From: Apis mellifera
Taxonomy: Eukaryota > Arthropoda > Insecta > Hymenoptera > Apidae
Reading direction: 5' to 3'
DNA: 64,000 nucleotides
Assembly (NCBI RefSeq): GCF_003254395.2
Contig: NC_037645.1
Coordinates: 1,684,722 to 1,748,721 of the forward strand
The translations under genes were made by a program, and so were the position numbers. This document shows positions 54,943 to 64,000 of the stretch, in pieces; position 1 is the first letter of the stretch; each line of letters opens with the position of its first letter. The notes beneath the pieces are model-generated. The model did no database searches. It was not told the origin of the DNA and saw only the letters and a list, made by a program, of their open reading frames with translations.

Positions 54943-54966
54943 AATTAATATTGTGCGTTAAATAAA

Positions 54967-57124
54967 AAAATGGAACTTAAAAATGTGAATTTTTGTATTC
55001 GCATAATGTTAATAATATAGATGTGTACAACAATATATGTGTGCGAGAGAGAAAATATATCTAAAACTATTTGGAATTCCGCATTCGTAAAATATTTTAA
55101 TTTTGATAGCACTTGATATTCATAAAATGTATTCAAATTTATTTAAGCAAAATTCAATTATATATGTCAAATATGTTATTACATGTATAGTCCGTCCAGA
55201 GATATCATATAATCATAAATTATTGTGTCAATCGGCAATACCAATTAAGACTGTGGTTACATTGCGAATTTTTTATAAATTAATAAACAATTCGCTTGCA
55301 GTATAACCATGTCTATAAGAATATTATTTAATTGTTTGTTTTCGTCTATTACAATTGTAAATATTATACCTCGATTTTTAAATTCGATATATAATTTTCA
55401 ATTATAGGCAATAAAATGCTAAGCAATAAAAACTATTGATTAGCTTTTATAAATATATATTATAATTTAATAATTTATAATTTAGAATATATTTGCTTTC
55501 TAATTTATTATTATGAAATTGATTATTTTGAATAAATTTTAATATTTTAGATAAAAATTATTATCAGATATTTAAAATCTTATAGTAATATGAATTTTCT
55601 TGCATATATCTTAACTTTCTCGTTTCAGTTTTCAGAATATTTATAGTTTTTTTCATTTTATGAAAAATTTCATTTATGAATGTTTTTTATTAATTTTATA
55701 AACACATTCTCTGAACAGACCGTACATAATATTTTGCGAGTGTATTGTGCATGTATGTGTGTATGTGTATAATCATTTAATCACAATTAATTATTTATTA
55801 TACAATCACTATTTTAATAATTATTTACTCAAAATATACATACCAATCTTGTATAAGAAACTTTACTTAGTATGTGAACTCAAAATAAAGACAACGCAAT
55901 ATTGTGATAAAGATACATATGTAGGAGTGTCTAGGAAATAAAAGAATTCTCAATATAGAATTTTTTTACTCTACTATTATTAGAAATGAAAAACAAATGT
56001 TAAAATTTCTTTTTTTAAATAGTGATTGTTATTTGAATATAAATATTAAATACATTAATTAAGTATAAATGAATATTTAAATTATACTTTTAGAAATTTC
56101 AATGATGAATTTTCATTCTTTAGAAAAGGATGTATAGGCCTTCAAATATGCCTAATTTAATTCTTCAATCAAATAATATAAAAAAATGTAAAAAATTATA
56201 TTGTATTATGTTGTATAATAGTCTTAATTTAATAATTGCGTTTGAATGCATTTTATCGATCAAGTAATTTTTATGAAAAATCATGAGTTTGTTAAAAGTT
56301 TTAAATGTAAATACACTTATAACAAACATAATATGCATTTTAAAATGCACACAGACTGCATATATGATAACATTTAAATTTTAAAATGTTATCATTTTGA
56401 CTGACTTATTTTGTTAATTCATTACTGAAATCTAGTGCTTTAAAATTATTTATTTAGCTTAAAAAACGAATTTCTTTTTGTTTCTTAATTGCGTTTATAT
56501 TAATATTATAATATTTGATAAGCAATGAAATAATATCTTACCCAAATATACTATGTGATATGTATCTTGTCAAAGAGACAATATGATGTTAAGAAAAAGA
56601 AAACAGTAAAAATATACTCATTAACTAATTATTAATATATTTAATCAGAATAATATCTCAGGATATAAAATATTGTTTAATACTTGTTAACATATGTATA
56701 TTACCACATACGTGTGGATTTGTTTGTAAGATTTGAATTCTCTATTGGGAATTCTTTGTACACATAAATAGATTCGTAAATAAAAAATAATAATTTTACA
56801 ACATACAGATATAAAAAAATATTTACTATTATTTTTATTTTTATATATTTTAAACAACAAAGAAATAAAATTAAAGTTTTATTTTATTATATATATATAT
56901 ATATAGTTTTATTTTATTATATATATATATATTATATTATATATTATTATTTTTAATAATATGCATTCATAACATCATATATAATTAAATTATATTTACA
57001 AAAATGAAATAAACTATAAATTATATTATGAATTACTTAATTTTTTATTTAAACTTATTTCTATTACATTGTTTATAAATATTAAAAATATGGATAAAAA
57101 TGTATTAAAATCATAATGATGTAT
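54967..57124. other. Convergent interval between LMBR1-like and YRDC genes
   Basis: About 2.1 kb of AT-rich DNA separate two 3' ends. It contains two imperfect tandem copies of a 30-base AGTTTTATTTTATTA(TA)n unit at about 56875-56933. Several short open frames here are AT-driven and unsupported. Confidence 0.6.
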
Positions 57125-57841
57125 TTAATTAAGGCATTCTTTTAATCCAAATTTTTGTAATATTGAACAAAAACCTTTTACCTGAATTCCAGCACGAACA
57201 ATTTTATAATATCCTGGCTTGCTTAAATCAACAATTGTTGATCCTTTTCTCGATTTTGATTTTGATTTTGATTTACCAAAGTTATTGGAATCATAAAATA
57301 TTCCACCTAACATGGGCCATAAATTTTGAAATTCTGAAGCATATAAGCAACTTTTTTCATTACTTAAATTAGCACTTGTTAAAGCTAAAGGTCCTGTTAT
57401 TGCAGAAATATAACTTATAAATTTGAAAGAAGGAATTCGAATGCCTACTGTATCATGATTAGGATTTAAAGCAGGATTTAAAGCTGGTGTTCGTTTTACA
57501 ATAATTGTAATTGGTCCAGGTAATATTAATGATAATAAATCTTGTGGTAAATGATCAACAATACCCCATTTTTTTATATCATTTATATTGTTAACAGAAA
57601 TAGATAATGGTTTATCCTTATCACGTTTTTTAATTTCATAGAGTTTTTCAATAGAGCTAGTACTTGACACAATACCAGCAAGACCATATATTGTATCTGT
57701 TGGGATTGCTATAATTTCATTTTGTTGTAGCAATGTGATAGCTACTGCTAAACTTCGTTTTCCTTTACATATCCAGTGATGATTATTAAAATTTTTTGAC
57801 ACTTCTATTTCACTTGCAGCTGCATTCAAGAAATTAGTCAT
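57125..57841 (-). CDS. YRDC: Threonylcarbamoyl-AMP synthase YRDC (238 aa)
   Basis: YrdC/Sua5-family enzymes make threonylcarbamoyl-AMP from threonine, bicarbonate and ATP, the first step of the t6A37 modification of ANN-decoding tRNAs. The domain is complete: IPTDTIYGLAG near residues 46-56, KKRDKDKPLSI, LILPGPITIIVK, VGIRIPS, LTSANLS, STIVDLS and IVRAG. The first ATG is at 57841. The frame stays open upstream to 57910, but only with a TTG, so either translation starts at 57841 or an unseen 5' exon supplies a longer N-terminus. The human protein is about 279 residues and partly mitochondrial, so a missing targeting exon is plausible. A (GATTTT)n run near 57252-57276 codes for a KSKSKSK insert before the conserved STIVDLS. 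It lies head-to-tail with POLR3K, 320 bases apart. Confidence 0.93.
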   Translation of the reverse strand: MTNFLNAAASEIEVSKNFNNHHWICKGKRSLAVAITLLQQNEIIAIPTDTIYGLAGIVSSTSSIEKLYEIKKRDKDKPLSISVNNINDIKKWGIVDHLPQDLLSLILPGPITIIVKRTPALNPALNPNHDTVGIRIPSFKFISYISAITGPLALTSANLSNEKSCLYASEFQNLWPMLGGIFYDSNNFGKSKSKSKSRKGSTIVDLSKPGYYKIVRAGIQVKGFCSILQKFGLKECLN

Positions 57842-58161
57842 TGGACCCAATTTATGTTCATTCGTGATTGTTCTTTTTCCACCAAGTAAGAAATAAAACT
57901 GTATTTCCAAAATAGAAAATTTATTAATTTTAAATAATGAAAAGATATTGATAAAATTTATTAGTAATAAATTTTATTAGTAATAATTTATAGTATGATG
58001 CAATCATTAAAATAATTTATTCAAATATATAATATATAATGATATACAAATAAATTTATAATATTAATAAATATAAAAATTAAAATTTGAAATGATTAAT
58101 AAAATTATTATTTATATATTTATTAAAATATATTTTATATATTATTATTATTAAATTACCT

Positions 58162-58488
58162 TTAATCGCGCCAATTGTGAGCACATTGAGGATTGCAACA
58201 TCTATAGAACGTTGTCATAGGTTCATCAGCGGATCTTGTTTGAATTTGCATGAAATATGCTCGTGGATGAGAACATTTTGGACATCGTTCATCTGTAGAA
58301 TCAACGTTGTCCCAAGCCTCGCTTCCACCTAATACATCATCAACTTCTTTTAATTTTGGATATGTACGACTGCTTAATTTTCTTTCAATATTAAATACAT
58401 AAGGACATGTGCTACACGCGAAACGTAATCCTGCCAAAGCTTCTTCCACTCGAAGCACATTACCACACGTCGGACAAAACATCAACAT
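58162..58488 (-). CDS. POLR3K: RNA polymerase III subunit POLR3K / RPC11 (108 aa)
   Basis: The small TFIIS-like subunit of RNA polymerase III gives the enzyme its RNA-cleavage activity and helps termination and reinitiation. The product is 108 residues, the usual family length, from one exon. The N-terminal zinc ribbon uses Cys5, Cys8, Cys25 and Cys28. The C-terminal ribbon uses Cys69, Cys72, a Cys of the pair 97/98, and Cys102. The catalytic acidic hairpin QTRSADEPMTTFY is intact at 83-95. The start was chosen as the ATG at 58488 because MLMFCPTCGNVL aligns with the family N-terminus; the frame extends further upstream without support. It is divergent from mRpL39. Confidence 0.96.
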   Translation of the reverse strand: MLMFCPTCGNVLRVEEALAGLRFACSTCPYVFNIERKLSSRTYPKLKEVDDVLGGSEAWDNVDSTDERCPKCSHPRAYFMQIQTRSADEPMTTFYRCCNPQCAHNWRD

Positions 58489-59188
58489 CGTGTAAATACA
58501 ACTAAATAATTTCGTATAATAAATAATGATAAACAATCAATTGTTTAATTGTTATATAAAGACTATTATTCTTTATTTTGATATAATAATTTTTAAACAA
58601 TAGAAATACAGCATAGAAAAGATAGTTTGACAAGTTGAAAAAGAAAAATCTTTTTCGTATAAATTATATACATAAAAACTGAATATTATTTACATGTATA
58701 TCCGCCTTTTCTGTTGTACAAGATTTTTATAAATTTATAAGAAAATTGATTATTATTATTTTAAAGTATTTATTATAAATTTTAAATTATTTTATATTTT
58801 ATTTTATAAGCAATTATTAAAATTTAATGTTTACTCATTATATTTAAATATAAAAATAATTCATAAAAATATAATAGAAAATCATGTGTTATATTAACAT
58901 ATTATATTTAGATAATTTATATTGAAAATTATGAAATTTCAGTTATAATATATTAATAATTATGTGCGAAAATTTAATAAATTGTATAAGATTGTTTTGA
59001 CAAATTCATAGAATATTTAAATTATAATATATGATTTATTATTTTCAGGTATTCAGTTATGAATGATTGGTCGAGTTTTAAATGAATTTTATTTTATTGA
59101 ATGAAACAAACAAAATAAAATTAAACTATTAAAAATATATATTTTACAAAATATAAATTAAATATTTTTATCGTATATATATTTCAAC
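58489..59188. promoter_or_regulatory. Divergent promoter interval, POLR3K / mRpL39
   Basis: Seven hundred AT-rich bases separate two oppositely oriented housekeeping start codons, so both promoters must lie here unless distal exons exist. No clear TATA or CCAAT box stands out in this composition. Confidence 0.45.
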
Positions 59189-60310
59189 ATGTTTCAACGG
59201 TATGTTCATAACCTATTTTAACTGATATTGTTGATATTAAGAAATATTAGAAATATTTTAAAATTAAATTTTAATTAATTAGATTTAAATTTTTTAGTTA
59301 TGTTAATTTATAAATTTTGTATATATTTCAGTTGTAAAAATTTATGTTTAGCATCAAATATACAATCAAGATATAAAAGTTTATCATCAAAAATTGAAGC
59401 GAAGGAAAAACAAAATTTGTTATTTGAAAAAGAGAAGAAACAACAAAGAACTGCAATAGGAAGGATTGAAAAGATACAAGTCATATATGAATCTCCTGTG
59501 GAAGAAATAACTCTTATAATGAATAAATATATATCAACTCCTACAGATTGTGCAAGACATATCTCTGAAGGTTTATCTAAAGTATCTGCTCTTGCTTTAG
59601 TAGATGGATCACCATGGGATATGAATAAACCTTTAACATCAAGTTGTAAATTAAAATTATTAAATTTGCTTAGTCCAGAAAACAAAGTAGTAAATGCAGC
59701 ATTTTGGCGAACTTGTTCTTTTATTTTGGGTGCTGTTATAGATATGGCATTTAAACCAGATATAGAAATCCATTTACATAGTTTTCCAATACCAGTCATA
59801 AAATCAGGCAGTTTCATATATGATGTATATCTTGATTTAAATAATTGGGAGCCTGTAACTCAAGAAATGCGTGCATTATCTGCTCAGTTTATAAAACTAG
59901 TAAATCAGGAATTACCTATAGAGAGGATAGATACTACAGAAAGCGTAGCACTTGATATATTCCAGAATAATCCTATAAAATTAAAGCAAATACCAGAAAT
60001 TGTAAAATCTAACAACAATAAAATTACTTTATATAGAATTGGAAATCATATAGATATTAGTAAGGGACCTATGATAGGAAATAGTTCATTAATAGGACGC
60101 TGTACAATTACCGCTGTTCATGAAGTTCCGAATAAAGAAAAAATATATAGATTTCAAGGTGTAGCGCTACCTAAAGGAATTCTTTTGAATCAATTTGCTT
60201 ATAGTTTGTTGGAAAATCGCGCTAAGAAATTGAATACTACAACATGGTCAATTTTATCGGAAACAAATTACGAGGATGAAAGTTTTACCGAAATGTACAG
60301 TAGAAATTAA
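59189..60310 (+). CDS. mRpL39: Mitochondrial large-subunit ribosomal protein mL39 (329 aa)
   Basis: A component of the mitochondrial 39S ribosomal subunit, derived from a threonyl-tRNA synthetase-like ancestor. A micro-exon, 59189-59199, supplies ATGTTTCAACG. It joins at a GTATGT donor and AG acceptor to 59332-60310, giving 329 residues (human about 338). The spliced start MFQRCKNLCLASNIQSRYKS has the basic, hydroxylated look of a mitochondrial targeting peptide. A charged segment rich in K/E follows, then the TGS domain at roughly 60-125 with CARHISEGLSKVSALALVDG. The synthetase-like half contains FWRTCSFILGAVI and a C-terminal RFQGVALPK. The intron-encoded ATG at 59300 would give a different N-terminus and is less likely. 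Confidence 0.9.
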
Positions 60311-60338
60311 TTTTTATATAAAGTATATACTTATTTTA

Positions 60339-60344
60339 AATAAA
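60339..60344 (+). terminator. Polyadenylation signal of mRpL39
   Basis: AATAAA lies 29 bases after the stop codon. Confidence 0.5.
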
Positions 60345-60504
60345 AGTGTATACTTTTAGTATTCATTTTCGTAATTCCTTACTATATGTATAATATGTTA
60401 TAATAAAATAATGTTTATATATATATTAATTTTTGTCATTCATATACATGTAAAGTATTTTATTATTCTTTTATCAATATCTATTATTAAATATTTTACT
60501 TGTG

Positions 60505-60645
60505 TATATATATATATATATATATATATACATACACACACATAGCTAATGCAATAAAAATTAATATAAGATATAATTGTATAATTTCAATATATATACA
60601 TATATATACACGCGTATGTGTGTGTATATATGTGTACGTGTATAT
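60505..60645. repeat. (TA)n/(CA)n compound microsatellite between convergent genes
   Basis: TA runs, CACACA and TGTGTG blocks alternate between the 3' ends of mRpL39 and the F-box gene. Confidence 0.85.
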
Positions 60646-60710
60646 GATTACGAATGTATGTGCTTACAATATTTTATAGTGTAATATTTTAATGTAAAAA
60701 CCGAGGTAAT

Positions 60711-62649
60711 TCACAAATTTTGACATACATGTCGTGGGCTACGCAATTCCCACACAAAATTACCAGGTAATCTATTAGCTATCGACGCTGAGCATATGAC
60801 ATTCATTCGTAAATAGAGCTGCTGATTCTTGTGTGTTTTAGATTCATTGGTTTCAAATTCATCAGATTTTAAAATCGATCTGACAGCAAGTGGCGCTAAT
60901 TCTGGTGTGCACTTTAAATCAACCTCAATCACTAGATCAAATGACGGTGGTCTCTGGACCTGCTGTTCAGTTTCGACTGTTAGATTTGCCGTGCTCACTG
61001 TATGCATGAATTTACTTTCATATGCGTATTTATTCATATTTCCATAGTAAAAGAAACGTCCACCGTATTCTCCATATCCCGAGTAAGTGGAAGCTGGTGG
61101 AGGTCTTAATGGAAGTGTCAAAGGAATCTAGGAAGGAAAGAATATCGATAGAACTATTTATCGATGATAATATTTCGTTTCGTGCTTTGTTTCTCTCGCC
61201 TTTGCAAATGTAACCTGTAAGAGTAGTTCGTGTTCGTAATGTAAATTCTCGAAGAGATGCTCGTTCACACTACCCACTAGACGTCGTAATCGAAGATACA
61301 TAAAACGTTGTTCGTCCCTCCAAGAGTTTTCTTCGGTATTTTTTGTAACTTCTAAACAGGTAAACCAAGCACGTTTCATTGTGTATTTCAGTTTCATGCT
61401 TACAGCTCCACCGAGACCTCTTCTATTAGACGATACTTTGAAAAATAGTACTTGTCGACCTTCTACGAGACAATCCAAAACATCTACGACCTTGCATCCG
61501 GAGATTAGGGCCGATCTACTAATATTATTTCGTCGCGTAACATTTTAATCCATAAATGTAAGCAAAATTTAGAAATTATTTTCTGTATACTAAAAATAAT
61601 TGGAAAAAATTAAATTTTTATGGATTAGTTAAGATATTAAGATTCGTTTGAAATTATTCAATATTTTTTATCATATGGCCAAAGGGAAAAAAAGATTAAA
61701 AATTTGAATCGTAGTACCAAGGCTAGTATCCTTTTATAAAATAATTCACCTGTTTACCCTGCGCTCAGAGACTTTTTCGAAAAAATTCATAAATCGTTTA
61801 CAGACGGCTATAAAAGAAGTGACACTCGATTCCGAGGTACGAGGACCAATAATAGATGGGTGATAATTTGCAATTCGGTTAAGAAGTTCGTTCAGGTTGT
61901 CAAGTAAACTGCCCGCGTAGAAACAAAGTCGCGAGAATTTTTGTTGCTTTGATGGTGGATGTGTATATCTCCACGTCACGGCTCGTAACATTTTATATTG
62001 CGCTTTGATCAATTCCAGAGCATTCAGAGCTTTGCTATAAGCCAATAATTCGGTATCTGTTTTTGCATTTTTCATTAGTTCTTCGTTACGTCTTATCAAT
62101 CCTTCTACTTTCGTGCAAGCGGTGAGAAAAGCTCCATTTAAAACTGCAGCCGCTACCGTTGAACAATGTCTAAAAGGCATAAAAATAATGATCTTTTAAA
62201 ATATAATATATATAGGATAAAATTTACCAATTTTATTAAATAATCTCAAAATTAAAATGGTAATTACGATTAAACTTTGTAGGTAAGTACGGAGAAAAAA
62301 TATATGAAATCTTAAATTAATTTCTTTTAAAATTATATATACAATAAAGTATCATAAAAATATATCATATTTTATAAAAAAAAATTTTTTTTCGTAGTGA
62401 TAAATTAATGAAGAATGCCGAAATAAATAATAACATTTAAAAAAATCACCTAGAAACCAAACGCACGGTAGTGGCTACATCATGAAGAGGAAGTAATCGA
62501 AGAATCATTTCCAAAACTTCCGGCGGAAGCGTGTCCAACGCATAGCCATAATAATTCTCTTCTTTCTGGAATTTTTCTTGATCTATTTGCGATTCCTGGT
62601 ATTGATCGCATTTTATAATTGGTATTTTTGCTCGTTTATTCACATTCAT
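60711..62649 (-). CDS. FBXO28-like F-box protein (446 aa, 4 exons)
   Basis: Probable substrate-recognition subunit of an SCF ubiquitin ligase. Exons in gene order: 62649-62450, 62169-61750, 61518-61215, 61127-60711, GT-AG and in phase, 446 residues. The F-box spans roughly residues 35-75 with LDTLPPEVLEMILRLLPLHD and VRLVSRHCSTV. The second exon has the layout of vertebrate FBXO28: LNGAFLTACTKVEGLIRR, a helical segment, then CFYAGSLLDNLNELLNRI and FMNFFEKVSERR. The remaining half (about residues 207-446) does not resemble the FBXO28 coiled coil. It is rich in alternating hydrophobic residues (VLFFKVSSNRR, MKLKYTMKRAW, FDLVIEVDLK, YLRMNVICSA), suggesting a beta-sandwich. The name is therefore a subfamily guess; the F-box call is firmer. 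The exon 2 donor could also be read nine bases earlier (AGG/GTAAAC). The chosen site keeps the phase and joins smoothly. Confidence 0.82.
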
Positions 62650-63729
62650 TTAAAATGGAGGAACATTAAAAGTAGGAAAAGAAATGGAGGATATAAATTG
62701 ATGATATCCTTTGATGTTTGGCAGTCGATGCTACTTTGCGTATTTTTTGTTTTTCTCTTCTTTCTTTTCGTCGTTATGATGTTGAATAACTAATTGAGTT
62801 TTCCTCGTTATTACATTACACTTTGACCTAATTAAAACGTTGCCTTTGGATAAAAATTTAATAAAACTAAAAATGTCAGACAAGGCAAAACAAAAGCGAT
62901 ATGCTGCTATCGTTTTAATCGAGTTCTTACTTCGATTCTTGTTTTACAATTTTTGTATTACATTTTTTTCATATTTTTTTTTTTTCATATCAATTAAATT
63001 TTCAAATTAATAAAATTTTCATATTAATGAAAAGTGATGATAATCGTTATCGAGAATAATAAATATTTATTTTTTATAATGACTTTTTTTTTTTGATTTA
63101 TTGATTTATTAGAGTCATATATGTACAGCTTGTATGTCATTTTTATATTGAGATTGTCTTTGGTTTATCTATTCTGTATATTTCAAGAAATAATATACAG
63201 TTTTTTTAATTTATTGACACAAAAAAATAGAATCTTAAAATTATTTAAATTAATATATATAATTATATAATCGCAATTTTGAATGTACAAGAATAATTAC
63301 AATTGTTATAATGACTATACATCATCAATTTTCTATATATTGTGAAATAAATAATTCATTGAAAATTAGTAAAGTCTAAAATAATAAAAATTTCATAAAA
63401 ATAATTTCTCATCAAAATTTCATTTCACAATATATATCATTCCACAATATACAATCTCTTTATTATAAAAGGATAATCCTTCAGAAATTCTTTACTAAAA
63501 ACTTTCATTTTAAATCTTACTTTAGTTCTTCAAACCCTGTTTTATCGTTAATCCTTGTTAAAAAAGGATTTAACATTTTCTAGATTTAAAATCAAAATTA
63601 ATGTAGATTTAAAATCAAAATTTTTGTATCATATTAAAACAAAATTTTTATCGTTCTCCATACTTAACAAGATTATTCTCGCATTTATCTAATCATCTTT
63701 AACTATTTTAGGATAAATCATGTTCAAGA
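62650..63729. other. Interval between the F-box gene and the zinc-finger gene
   Basis: The first 200 bases are probably the F-box promoter (minus strand). The rest, up to the stop of the zinc-finger gene, is AT-rich and would be its 3' untranslated region and intergenic DNA. No gene is seen. Confidence 0.6.
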
Positions 63730-64000
63730 CTACACGGAAAAATTAACAGGCATCAAAAGCGTGAACTTCGTTTGATCCACGGGTACTTCCTCAGATCCAC
63801 AAGGGCTGATGCTATCCAGAAGTGTTTGGATTGCGTTTTGATTGGTAGGATGTTTTCTTTTAGTGTGTTCTCTTCTGTGTTTCAATTCTTTAAATGTTTT
63901 TCCACATTGTTCGCAAACATAGGGTCTTGCAGCCTCGTGGGATCTCATATGGCCTTCGTAATGGCTTTTTCTGACGAATTTTTTACCACATTGACCGCAA
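63730..64000 (-). CDS. C2H2 zinc-finger protein, C-terminal part (cut by window end)
   Basis: The frame is open from the window edge to TAG at 63732-63730. Two fingers are visible. The first starts CGQCGKKF and fits C-x2-C-x12-H-x3-H. The second starts CEQCGKTF and fits C-x2-C-x12-H-x4-H. They are joined by a linker RSHEAARPYV, related to the TGEKPY type. The last 50 residues are a finger-free tail containing ISPCGSEEVPVDQT. It is probably a nuclear DNA-binding regulator; the 5' part lies outside the window, so no orthologue can be named. Confidence 0.85.
   Translation of the reverse strand, partial: CGQCGKKFVRKSHYEGHMRSHEAARPYVCEQCGKTFKELKHRREHTKRKHPTNQNAIQTLLDSISPCGSEEVPVDQTKFTLLMPVNFSV

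Noticed and set aside
59308..59817. 169-codon minus-strand frame
   Set aside because: Shadow of mRpL39 on the opposite strand; no family resemblance.

Overview
The window looks like nuclear DNA of an insect, most likely a bee or other hymenopteran (possibly Apis). It is extremely AT-rich, with GT-AG introns of tens of bases to several kb, many A/T homopolymers and microsatellites, and eukaryotic protein families throughout. The species call is inference from composition and protein family; no search was run. There are no bacterial features, rRNA, CRISPR array or intact transposase gene. All gene models were built by hand: exons were joined only where GT-AG sites, codon phase and family similarity agreed, and exon coordinates are in each entry.

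Layout. Bases 1-10,960 hold no convincing gene, only AT-rich DNA with simple repeats and one short inverted-repeat element. Bases 11,234-20,615 (+) encode an SV2-like major facilitator transporter in 11 exons, with a TATA/initiator promoter just upstream. Bases 20,616-34,000 are gene-poor, with an orphan CpG-rich block near 26.4-27.0 kb. Bases 34,649-43,976 (+) encode a second SV2-like transporter, also in 11 exons; most of its coding exons match the first gene in length and phase, so the two are old tandem duplicates. Its first intron contains a 929-bp inverted repeat with arms of about 175 bp that are nearly identical.

Bases 45,169-62,649 are a compact housekeeping cluster: the OTU deubiquitinase YOD1/OTU1 (+), an LMBR1/lilipod-type nine-pass membrane receptor (+), the threonylcarbamoyl-AMP synthase YRDC (-), the RNA polymerase III subunit POLR3K/RPC11 (-), the mitochondrial ribosomal protein mRpL39 (+) and an FBXO28-like F-box protein (-). 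POLR3K and mRpL39 are divergent and share a 700-bp promoter interval. The window ends inside a C2H2 zinc-finger gene (-).

These genes do not form a pathway. YRDC, POLR3K and mRpL39 all serve translation or RNA synthesis, YOD1 and the F-box protein serve ubiquitin turnover, and the SV2-like pair are membrane transporters. The most interesting non-gene signals are the long inverted repeat in the second SV2-like gene, a dispersed palindromic element family with four copies (three in introns of the two SV2-like genes), and a pair of in-frame small ORFs in the YOD1 leader.
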